NCBI GenBank assembly: GCA_029721435.1
Contig: CM056587.1
Coordinates: 16,278,667-16,342,666 of the forward strand
Direction of reading: 5' to 3'
Length of the DNA stretch: 64,000 nt
DNA from: Gymnothorax reevesii
Taxonomy: Eukaryota > Chordata > Actinopteri > Anguilliformes > Muraenidae
Shown: piece after piece, positions 13,801 to 25,800 of the stretch
How the letters are laid out: each line of letters starts with the position of its first letter
Position numbering within the stretch: the first letter of the stretch is position 1
The notes under the pieces: model-generated
Told to the model about the DNA's origin: nothing
Databases searched by the model: none
The model's input: only the letters and a program-made list of their open reading frames with translations
Program-made: the position numbers and the translations under genes

Positions 13801-16800
13801 GGGTACTACGAGAGCAAATTTCAATGAAATTCAAGCAATGGGTGAAAAATTTCACGAGAATAAGTAGGCATACCCCCCACCCCTCATCCCCAGGGTGGTT
13901 TAATTCTCCAGCTTTCCACCTATTCGGTGCTCCAAAGGTTTGACCGATTTCATCACTTTTGCAGTATTTTGTATTAAATATTTTTGATACAACCATCCAT
14001 GGTTGATTTGTTCTAAATCGGGAAGGGGTATCTGGACAACTAATGCCCCTTTGAAGACTTGTGCCAGCTCTAACTGAGTCCTCCCCACCTTTGAAATCAA
14101 AATTCCGCTGCTGTGTGAGGGAATGCAGGTACAGAGCATGAACAGGGATAATGTGAAGGAAATGCAGACATGGTAATGCAAACTGGGAAAAAAAATAGGC
14201 AGAGAATATGGACAGATGATAAATGGTCAAGCTGCTTTCAGCTGTTTTTGACATTTTAAAGCAGTCAACCAGCTGATAAACCAACGGTTTTCCACCTGGT
14301 TTGTCAAACAGCTGAACCTGCTTTCCCCAGAAAGAACCCAGCTGTTTTTTTTTTTAACCACCAACACACCAGCTAAGACCAGCTAGAAGAGTCAAAAACA
14401 CACCTTTGACCATCTGGCTGGTCATAGATGGAATTTTCAACAAGTAGGCCCCAGTCTTACCTTTTTCTCCCTGAATACCGGCTCGGCCTGGCCGCCCAGG
14501 TCCACCGTCATACCCTTGGAATGCATATGACCCTGGAAATTAAATATCACAGGCCAGCAGGGAACACTTAAAACACCACTGGAAGAAATCAGTAGCCATT
14601 ACTGCAACCTCCATTTGCCTTTGTCATGATAGTAACCTGTATTGACTCATGCTTTAACTCAAACTTTTATTTGTCCAAATTGTAACTTCAGCCTCTCTTA
14701 ACCCATTTTAATACACCAGCCTCTAGTCATCCATGATAAAACTCCAGCTTTGATTAACCCATGTTTTAACTTCAGCCTCTATTAACTCATGTCAAAACTT
14801 CAGCCTCTATTCGCCCATGTTAAAACTAGCGTTTACATACCATTGTTAAAATCGTAGCCTATAGTCACGCATGTTATGCCTCAAGCCGCCATTTTTCCAT
14901 GATAAAACTGAAATGCCTATTCATCCATGCTATTACTCCCCTTTTAACTCATATTGTAACTCCAGCTTTTAATAACCCATGTTGTAACTACAGCCTCCAT
15001 TCACTCCTGTTATAATACTAGCTCTTATTCATGCCTGTCAGAACTCCATCCTTAATCCATACATATAAAGACTGTTGCCTGCATTTACCCACATTAAATA
15101 TCCAGCCACTATTCACCCAGGATAAAAACTGTCAGCGTTGGTTAAGTTGTGTTGGTTGTTTAGCAGTTTGATTTATTTTTGGTCATGTTTATTCTGTATC
15201 CTTACATTCCTTTCCCCGTGTCTGCGCCTGATTCTTGAGCCGCCCTACAGTCATAAATGCAGCCTCTGCTCTCCAATACTATGTAATGTGAATATAGGCC
15301 ACTGGATGGCAGTATTTACCTTTTTTTTTATTCAGCTCAGACTGGAGCTATGTTTAGACATGTCCTGGACATGTCTGGGGCAAGTCCCCGAAAAGTAAAA
15401 AAAAGAGGTCTAAATGTGGGTGGGGTCTGCAAAAGAGTATATAAGGAAAAGAATTGAGACAGTAAAGTAGTAGGAGAAATTGCAAGGAGAAGGATACATG
15501 TGACCAGACCTGTCATTTCTGTTCAAGACCTGTGAAGTTTCTTATGTGGATTTTTGCCTGTGTTAGAGCATTTTTTTTCCTTACCTAGGACATCACCAAG
15601 CCACCCCAACAAAAGGGACTGTAAATATTTCTGTTTTTTTGTATTTATTCAATCTTGGTCTTTAGTTGTAGGTTAGTGTTAGTCTTTGTCTGTTAATTAA
15701 ATTTGTTTAAGTTTTAAATTGTGTCTGTCATCCCTTGCTGTTGCTGTTGTGTAGTAAATTGTAATAACAAATTGGGGCCATAACAAATTGGGGGCTCGTC
15801 CGGGATAGAACATTGTGTGAGTAATTTATTGAAAATCTAACATTTCAAATTGTAAAATTGTTTTTGTGAATTTTCCTAAAAATATTGACAGATCAACAGC
15901 AATGGATGATTTCTTGGCATCACCAACCGTTGAGGTTTTGAGGTCTTTTAAAAAGACAGAACTGCTTGAAATTTGCAGACATTTGGAGCTGACAGAGGTA
16001 AAACCAGCCATGCGAAAAGCAAGACTGGCTAGAGAGATAGTTGAATATTACATTGATGAAAATGTGTTTGCACCAGGAGATCTGGAACAGTTTCCAGTGG
16101 AAAATCCAAATATAGAAATGGAACTTAAATTAAAAATGCTAGAGATTGAAAGGGAGAAAAGAGAAAAAGGGAGGAAAAAGAAAAACAAAGAGAATTTGAG
16201 AGGGAAGAAAGAGAGAAAGAAAGGGAAGAAAAAGAAAAACAAAGAGAATTTGAGTTAGAAAAATTGCAAGACAGAGAGATTTTGAATTAGAGAAATTCGA
16301 TAGAAAAGAGAGACTCCAAATGGAGCAACTAAAAATTAAAATTCCAACTGAAAATAAATTTCGGGGTAGCCAGGAGGTAAAATTGGTGCCTCCATTTTCG
16401 GAAAAGGATGTTGACAACCATTTCCAGTGTTTTGAAAAGGTAGCAAGGAGTTGCCAGTGGCCAAAGGAACACTGGCCTCTGATGTTGCAAACTGTCCTCA
16501 AGGGTAAAGCTCAACAAGCCTATTCGGCTTTGTCTGCAGATGATTCCTCTGATTATGAGGTTGTCAAAAAGGTTATTTTGAGAGCTTATGAGTTGGTTCC
16601 AGAGGCTTACCGACAGAAATTCAGGGGTCTGAAGAAATCTGAAAATCAGACTTATGTGGAATTTGCTAATGAGAAGAAGGTTTGCTTTGAGCGCTGGTGT
16701 ACTTCTATGGAGGTCAAGGATGATTTAATCTCACTAAAAGAGATGGTGTTAGTTGAAGAATTCAAGAACTGTGTTAAGGATGATATTAAGACCTACCTTA

Positions 16801-19800
16801 ATGAGAAGCAAGCACTGAATTTGCAATCAGCTGCCAAATTTGCAGATGAATATGTTCTCACACATAAGTCCAAATTTCAGTCCAGCAGTAACAATAGATG
16901 GTCCCAATTTCAGAAAAAGGGTTACGGTGATACCCAAGATTCTTCACCCAAAGACAAAGACAAATCTGGTGATGGTGCTCAGAAATCCAGTAACAGGTCT
17001 GATCAAAGTGTGAAAGCTGACAGTGACAAAAGTGGTCTAGTTTGCAGTTATTGCAAGAAATTTGGTCATGTTAAAACTAACTGTTGGTTCCTTAAAGCTA
17101 AGAAAGAAAAAGAAAAGGATACCAAACCAAATGCCTTTGTGAAAACAAGGTTAGAAACCCCTGTAGTAGATAACCGATCTGCTAAATTGCCTGCTTCTTG
17201 TGGGGCTAAAAAGCCTGATACAGCTGACTTTGTGAGGGAGGAATTTCTTCCATTTGTGTCAGAGGGATTTGTGGCTCTGAATGAGCATATTACTCCTGTC
17301 CCCATATATATCCTAAGGGATACCGGAGCTTCTCAGTCACTTTTGTTGATGGACTCTTTGGAGTTACGTGATGAGACCGCTTCAGGGGATTTCATACTTG
17401 TACAAGGTATTGAAGGGAGGACTGTATCTGTACCCCTGCGCTCTATATTCTTGAAGTCAGATTTAGTTACAGGACAGGTAAAGGTGGGACTTATGTCAAG
17501 TCTACCTATAAAGGGTGTTTCTCTGTTGCTAGGCAATGACCTGGCTGGGGGCAAAGTAGTTCCCCCTGTACATCTTACTTCACAGCCGAGCACTGAAGAT
17601 GGGGATGAGGACCCATCTCTGTATCCTTCTTGCGCAGTGACTCGTGCTATGGCCAAGAAGGCTAAAGAAGAAGATGTTGTGGTGCCGTCCAGCACATTGA
17701 ATAGTCAGGACTCAGGTGGTTTCCCTCATGACTCTGATTAGCCTATTATGGTTTCTCCGTTTGAGGACTTATCAGATACTTTTATCAGTTCTGTATTCAG
17801 CCAGCCAGAGGGGTTTGGTGATTCTGATGTGTCTGGAGACTTGTCTCTGTCCAGAAAGCGGTTGATTGAGGAGCAAACTAATGATCCTGAAATTTGTGCA
17901 CTAAGGAGGAGAGCCCTTCCTGATAAAGAAATAGACGCAGTTCCAGTTGGGTATTATCTCAAGGATGGTGTGTTGATGCGGAAGTGGCGCCCTCCTGATA
18001 TCCCTGCCAATGCAGATTGGGCAGTGGTCAGGCAAATTGTTGTTCCGAAGGTCTACAGGAATGAGATCTTAACAATGGCTCATAGTTTACCTTTAGGAGG
18101 TCATCTTGGTGTTAACAAGACTGTTGATAAGATCATGAAACACTTCTTTTGGCCTGGGCTTCGGAAAGACGTTTCCAACTTTTGCAAAACCTGTCACACT
18201 TGTCAGGTAGTTGGAAAACACCAGTTAGACCCACCTGTAGCTCCATTGCAGCCTATCCCAGCATTTGGGGAACCATTCTCTAAGGTCATTGTTGATTGTG
18301 TTGGTCCATTACCCAAGACTAGATCTGGAAATCAGTACTTGTTGACAATCATGTGTGCATCTACCAGATTCCCCGAAGCCATACCTCTAAGTAACATCAA
18401 GGCAACTGCAATCTCGAAGGCTTTGATAAAGTTCTTCACGTTGTTTGGCCTTCCCAGGGAAATTCAGTCAGACCAAGGTAGCAATTTCACTTCAGGATTG
18501 TTTCAGCAGGTTGTGTATGAACTAGGTGCAAAGCAGATTCTTTCTAGTGCCTATCATCCAGAAAGTCAGGGTGCCTTAGAGCAGTTTCATTCCACTCTCA
18601 AGACAATGATGAGGACTTATTGTTATGACCATGAGAAAGACTGGGATGAAGGTGTTCATTTGCTATTGTTTGCAGCTAGAGAAGCAGTGCAGGAGTCTAC
18701 TGGATTCAGTCCATTTGAGCTAGTGTTTGGTCATGAAGTGAGAGGACCTTTGCTATTATTGAGTGAACAATGGCAAGAGGAAGAGCCGCACATTAGTCTG
18801 TTAAACTATGTTAGCAAGTTCAAGGAAAGGTTGAGTGCAGCTTGTGACCTAGCCAAAGAGAACTTGAAATCAAGTCAGGGAAAAATGAAAACTTGGTATG
18901 ATCATAAGGCTAGAAGCCGTGAGTTTAAACCAGGAGACAAGGTCCTTGTGTTGTTTCCCTTGCAGTCCAATCCATTGCAGGCTAGATTTCATGGTCCTTA
19001 TGAAATTCTGACAAAACTCAATGATCTCAATTACATTGTGAAGACTCCAGATAGGAGAAAACCAAAACAATTGTGTCACATTAACATGCTGAAGCCTTAT
19101 CATGACAGAAATGCTAGGGTTGCAGCTTTCACTTCAGATTCTCCAATGGTCAAAACGTGTGAAGATGAGGGGGAGTTTCAAGATGATGAACCAAAAATTA
19201 AAGCTAAAGTTCTTTCATGTAAATTGTCAAATTCTGAAGTGTTGCAAAATCTTGATGTAAAACTCCAGCACTTAGAACCCTCACAGAGAGATCAGTTTGA
19301 GAGGTTGATCAAGAAATATGAGGATCTGTTTCCTGATGTTCCAAAGAGAGTTTCTATAGCCTCTCATGATGTAGATGTTGGTGATGCCAAACCAATTAAA
19401 CAGCATCTGTACCGGATGAATCATGATAAGAGAAAGATTGCTGAGAAAGAGGTTGAGTACATGTTAGAACATGATATTATCAGACCCTCCAACTCAGATT
19501 GGAGTTCACCCTGTGTGCTAGTTCCAAAACCTGATGGAAGTACTAGATTCTGTACAGATTATCGCAAAGTCAATGCTGTAACTAGAACTGATGTGTTTCC
19601 AATACCTAGGATTGATGATTGTATTGATAGAGTAGGGCAAGCAAAGTTTCTGACCAAGATTGATTTATTGAAGGATTATTGGTGTGTGCCTTTAACTGAG
19701 AGGGCCAAGAGCATCTCTGCTTTTGCCACACCATCTGGGTTGTACCAGTATGAAGTCCTACCCTTTGGCATGAAAAATGCCCCAGCCACGTTCCAAAGGA

Positions 19801-22800
19801 TGATACAGTCTACAATCGCCGGATTGCCACACACGGGTGCATACATCGATGACCTGATCACATGGAGTGACTCCTGGGAAGAACATCCAAAAGATGTAGA
19901 GACGTTGTTCCAGCGCCTGACCCAGGCTAACCTGACTGTTAACCTGAGCAAGAGTGACTTTGGTTGTGCTACTGTCACCTATCTTGGCTACGTCATAGGC
20001 CAGGGTAAGGTGGCACCCATAAATGCTAAAGTCCAAGCCATCATGGACTTTCCAGTTCCTGACAACAAAAAAGCTTTGCGCCGCTTCCTTGGAATGATCG
20101 GGTACTACCGCAAGTTCTGCAAGAACTTTGCTGAGATTGCTCTCAGTCTAACTAACCAACTGAAGAAAGGCGTAAAGTTCACTTGGGATGATGCTTGCCA
20201 GAGAGCCTTCGATCGCCTGAAGTCTCTGCTGTGTCACTTCCCCGTGCTCAAATCTCCTGACTTCAACAAACCGTTCTCCATCGCGGTCGATGCTAGTGAC
20301 CAAGCTTGTGGATCTGTGCTCCTACAGAGAAGTGACTCTGATGACATTGAGCATCCCGTGGCATACTTCTCCAGGAAGTTCAATCGCCACCAAAGGAACT
20401 ATTCCACAATAGAGAAGGAGCTGTTGGCTCTGGTTCTTTCTTTATAACACTTTGAAGTTTATGTTTGTACAGGGGAAAAGCCAATGACGGTGTACACTGA
20501 CCACAATCCGTTAATGTTTTTGAGTAAGATGAAAAACAAGAATCGGAGATTGTTGAATTGGAGTTAGATTTTACAGGAGTTTGACTTGGAAATTAAGCAT
20601 GTGAAGGGTACAGACAATGTAATTGCTGATTGCTTATCCCGTGTTTGAATATGTATATATATATCATGTGTTTATTTGAATATTGCATGATATGTATATA
20701 TAGACAAGTGTTTATTAACCATTTTGTATTGAAAAGAAAAATTTTGCCTTTATGAGTCAAAATTTTTCCCTTTTGGAATGGAGGTGTAATGTGAATATAG
20801 GCCACTGGATGGCAGTATTTACCTTTTTTTTTATTCAGCTCAGACTGGAGCTATGTTTAGACATGTCCTGGACATGTCTGGGGCAAGTCCCCGAAAAGTA
20901 AAAAAAAGAGGTCTAAATGTGGGTGGGGTCTGCAAAAGAGTATATAAGGAAAAGAATTGAGACAGTAAAGTAGTAGGAGAAATTGCAAGGAGAAGGATAC
21001 ATGTGACCAGACCTGTCATTTCTGTTCAAGACCTGTGAAGTTTCTTTTGCCTGTGTTAGAGCATTTTTTTTCCTTACCCAGGACATCACCAAGCCACCCC
21101 AACAAAAGGGACTGTAAATATTTCTGTTTTTTTGTATTTATTCAATCTTGGTCTTTAGTTGTAGGTTAGTGTTAGTCTTTGTCTGTTAATTAAATTTGTT
21201 TAAGTTTTAAATTGTGTCTGTCATCCCTTGCTGTTGCTGTTGTGTAGTAAATTGTAATAACAAATTGGGGCCATAACAACTGTAACTGTACCATCTCAAC
21301 ACCCAGGTCACATCTTTCGTCTCTATTCTCTGTTCTGTGGCATCTAATCACCCACACTGTAAATATAGCCTTTAGTCAAAATGGACATGACTGTAGCATG
21401 AATTCACAAAGGTAATCTTTTCAGAACATGTTTTCCCAGATTATAATAACCGTCATCTCTTTTCACTTACATGATCCTTTGGGACCAGGTAGCCCAGGTG
21501 GGCCTGGAAACCCATCAAAACCGGAACGTCCAGGGAATCGAGCTGGTGGCCCTTTTTCCCCCACTACGCCCTTCGCCCCCTTCTCTCCCTTCGGCCCGAA
21601 CGGGCTGATGATTAAGCCTGTGGATGGCAGGCAGCAGGTAAACACTATCCCAGCCAAAATACTGAATGATGTCACCTGCAATGCGAGGTGTTGCGATGAG
21701 TCGCTTACCCTCCTGAACAGCGGATGCTGGAGGACCAGGAGGTCCCTGTGGCCCCTCCGGCCCCGGGTCACCCGTGTCACCCTTGTATCCAGGCGCCCCC
21801 GGTGGTCCCTCTGACAATTCAAGAATAATCTACAATAAATCCACAGGTTTTCATACCTGATACTAAGCTCAGTATCATCACTGATGTTGGCTGTTGAAAC
21901 CATCTGAGGTATAGCACCCATTTTAGACATACCATAATACTGGAAAAAAACACGAATAGAACACATCTTGATTGGTGGCGAGCGATCAAAAATTCCACTG
22001 CAGGGGCTGCCGGGTTAGCCCACTCAGTTAAGGCCGCATTGTGGAGAAGTAGTGGTCACCATGACACGGGTTCGATCCCAAGTCGCACCAGCCAGCAGTG
22101 GTCAGCAGCCTTTTCAGAGCAGCGCACAATTCGGAGGAGCGCTGCAAAACGTCCCTCTCTCCCGAGTTGGCAACATAGGGTTGCATCCGAGCAAACTTGC
22201 ACGTAGTTCTCGAATTGGGTATTCCAGATTCGGGTGGGATTGGAGATGCCAAATTTATTTTTTAAAAAAAGGTGACACTTTACTTGAAGGTGTTGTCATA
22301 AGAGTGACATGACACAGTCATTAACGTGTCATAAACATTATGTCAATCTCATAAACGTTGTCATTAAGTGTCACTCGGTATTTGAGATGACAAGTTGACA
22401 TTGTATGTGTTGTCTTGATTATGACAACTTCATCATTAGAGTGACATGACACTTTCATAACTGTTACATGACACATGTAACAGTTATGACAGTGTCATGT
22501 CACTCTTATGACGGTATCTTCAAGTAAAGTGTAACCAAAAAAAAAAATCCTTTAAACATTGGGTCCAAAAAACCAGTTGCTCTGTCTTTGTCTTTGTGAT
22601 ATTTCATGTTGTTCGCTCACCTCCCTGTGATGGAAACATCTGCACACTTCCTAATTTAATCTAATGTGCCAATCACTGTTAAGATAGCTTACTCATCCTA
22701 CTCTCTCTTCTGCAGCGTTTGCTGTCTCATTGTGTCCAATGCGTTTTTAATTTCCCAGTCCATGGAGTTTTTATTTTATTTATTATTGTTTAGAATATTG

Positions 22801-25800
22801 ATCACTTGAACAAAGTTTAACTGATAAGAACCATATAGTTATATACCAAAAACATCTTCTTTTATGATTCATTAAGGTGCAAAACCGGTGAGGGTCACCC
22901 GCTACTTGTAAGTAGTTTGCGTCGGGCACCTTCAACAATTAAGTCACATCCCATTTAAATGCCAACAATGTGCCGTTGCATCCAGGCCATGTACATTTTG
23001 CTCGCTAATTGCATGTCTAAAATGTGTGTACGATCACAAATTTATCAAATCAGAATGTGCTCGATGGAAAATTTCTAATGCAAATGTAACGACAGCAACA
23101 AATGATAATTACTGTGAATATTCATTGAAGTTTTAGAACACAACTCGAAAAAAAAAAAACAATTGGAAAACTACCTTTTCAAAGGTGGAGGGAGAGTGGC
23201 TCATACTCAAAAAACAAACTTTTCATTCCTTTCATACTGGATTTGCTTTATTTGTTAACAAACCCTTATATCAAGCCATTCATACTTTCATCCATTAATT
23301 CATTTCTGGCTGAATGCGACATACCTACATATCTGCCAATGACGTATATCACCTCTCCTGGGTCTCCTGTCACACCCTAAAAAGACACAAACACACCAAC
23401 CAATCACAGCAATATCACAGATATGAAAATTGTTCATTGGTGTTGTAGACAGCAAGAGCTCTAATAACCTCTTTTGGGCCAAACCTTTGGTCTCCTAGGC
23501 TTCAAAGGACAGCACTGTCCTACAAGGGACTCAAAATGAAATAAAATTTAAACAGAAAGACACTTGGCTCGCAGGTGAGAATAGTTCCCTATTTATTCAC
23601 CTTCAACATTCTTCCACCCCCTCAGCGGTTGGTTGGTAGATCATTGTTGGCTTTGCCATTTGAAGGCCTTTTCCACAAGCTAGATGGAAACTTTTAGTCA
23701 GTAAATCAAATGATCTTGGCCAACGTACACTTACACGTACACTTTATTGAGAACAACATACTAACAGTGGGCGAGGCCTCCCTTTGCTCTCAAAACAGCC
23801 CCAGTTTTTCATCAAGCGGATTCCAAAAGATGCAGGGGATATTCCTTGAGATTCCGATCTATGCAGATATGATTGCAACACATAATATCTGCATATTTGC
23901 CACATTCATGCAGAGGATCTCCCACTTTCCTATGTCCAAATGGTGCTCAAACCAATTCAGATCTGCTGAGTGGTTGGGGGGATGGGGCATTGAACTGAAC
24001 TGAAATAAAGTAAATGTAATGTTTATAAAACCAGTTATAAACCCAGTTAGACATGAGTTCTGCATTGAGACACTGTAATGTCATGCTGGTTGCAGCCACT
24101 GGAAGCTGCTGTAAATTGAGGCAATAAAGGGACACACATGGTCAGCGACAATATTGAGGTAGGGCGGGTCATTCAAAAAATGATAAACTGCTATCAGGGG
24201 GCAAAAAATATGAGATGAAAACATTCCCTACGCCATTAAACCAGCATCACCAGCCTAAAATGTCATCACTGGGAAGATTGGGTTCATGGATTCAGAATGT
24301 TGAAGCCAAATTCCAGCCCTATCATTCCTGTGTCGTAGGAGAAATAGAGATTCATTAGTCTAGATAACGTTTTTAGTATCCTCAGCTGTTCAGTTTGGTG
24401 AGCCTGTGCCCACGGTAACCTCAGTAGTAGCCTTCTTGTTCTGGGAAAACAGGAGTGGAACCGATGAAGTCTTCAGCTGGTGGGGCCCACCTGCCTCCAT
24501 ACTGTGCATTCTGAGATGCTTACTGCTCAACACTGATGTTAAGACTGGTTACCTGAATTACCCTGGGCCTTTTCATCAACTCCAACCAGTCCAGTCATTC
24601 TCTTCTCACCTCGCTCGCCAATAAGGCATTTTATTTACAGAGCTGTCACTCACTAGATTTTTTTTTGTTTTTAGCACCAATGTGAGTAAACTCTAGATTG
24701 TTATCCACTCAAAACACATGAAAACTGCATTTCCAGAAACACTATAACCAACCCATCTTGCATTAACAACAATGCCACGTTGAAAGCCATTAAGATCACA
24801 TTTTTTCCCTATTTATATGGTTAATGTGAATATTAACTGAAGCTCCTGACCAGTGTCTCCATGAACCCGTTCATTGCAATGCTGCCACATGATCGGCCGA
24901 TGGTTTAATTGCATGAATAAGCAGGTGTACTGGTGTTCCTAATTAAATGCTTGGTGAGCATATATACAATACATTTTGATTCTGCAGATGACAAAAAAGT
25001 TGGTCAACTCTTTCACGTCAGTGAAATACAGTAATAGATCAATTAGTTAATCACCCATGTTCTTTAACCAATATTGCTTGGATTCCCAAAGAAGTTCCAC
25101 TTGTGTTCCCTTAGTAAATCCCAACTTTCTAGCAAAGCCGAGGAACAAAAATAACTGACTCAATCTTCTGCATGAGAAGGCAATACCTGCATATTTACAA
25201 AACTAAACTGCAAACCGCTTGGTTAAAATAGACTCCTCCTCGGCAATTAATCAAGTTAAATTATCATTTATCTTTCCTAGCAAATACTTTCAGAACGAAA
25301 AGTGACATAACCGCAGCTTTAGAGATAAATATAAGATTTTGAAAGCAGACTTTGATTAGAGAACATCTTGATACTTTGTGAAGCTTTGTAAATTTTTCTT
25401 CGTGATTTTCAACCTGGATGCTAGACCACTTGATGTATGCGCGCTTTCCATCTATTTTAATTAGGGTAACATGAATTTAAGGGGTTGCTGTAAAACACAA
25501 GAAAAAAAATTATGTAAAAAAATATCTCTGGTCCTGCCCCTTGGTCGGACCATCCAATAGGTAAGATGAAAGGACAGAACACCAGTTAGTCCTGCGCTAC
25601 TCTGTGATGTATATTCTATTTCTTCTAAAGCTTTCTTCTTTTTTTGGGTGTGGGCAGGGATTTGAATGCAGTGAGATGACCCAGGACACACAAGGCAAAT
25701 AGAACGGGTGCAGCAGGCACTAGTAAGGTCGATCAGCCATTTAATAAGATGAAATGATTTGTCAGCGCGCTCAGTGTAAAGTCTGTGCACTATGAGAAAT

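Larger units (their letters stand above)
15282..15785 (+). repeat. 5' LTR, 504 bases
   Basis: Begins TGTAATG and ends ATAACA. It matches 20785-21278 except for a 10-base segment present only here (about 15541-15553) and one T/C difference near 15585. It holds the p53-type cluster and TATA box. Confidence 0.93.
15282..21278 (+). mobile_element. Gmr1-like Ty3/gypsy LTR retrotransposon
   Basis: A complete 5997-base element, antisense to the collagen gene: LTR, tRNA-Pro primer site, gag, zinc knuckle, protease, integrase, reverse transcriptase, RNase H, polypurine tract, LTR. Family knowledge: most Ty3/gypsy elements place integrase last; Gmr1-type elements of fish and other deuterostomes place it before reverse transcriptase, as here. 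The 4-base flanks ACTA and ACTG may be a target duplication with one mismatch. The LTRs differ by one substitution and one 10-base indel, so the insertion is young, yet the frames are broken (a gag shift, a stop between protease and integrase, two stops in RNase H). It is unlikely to be autonomous. Confidence 0.93.

Noticed and set aside
13775..14284. 169-codon minus-strand open frame as a gene
   Set aside because: No domain, no splice context and odd composition; it lies in intron sequence of the collagen gene on the same strand.
16048..16501. Phe-rich minus-strand frames opposite gag
   Set aside because: They are the antisense shadow of the Lys/Glu-rich gag segment.
15866..20648. Retroviral envelope or a true endogenous retrovirus
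   Set aside because: No envelope frame lies between RNase H and the polypurine tract, and the domain order is that of a Gmr1-like gypsy element.
15282..21278. Clear target-site duplication of the LTR element
   Set aside because: The flanks ACTA and ACTG match only three of four bases, so it is noted as possible but not claimed.
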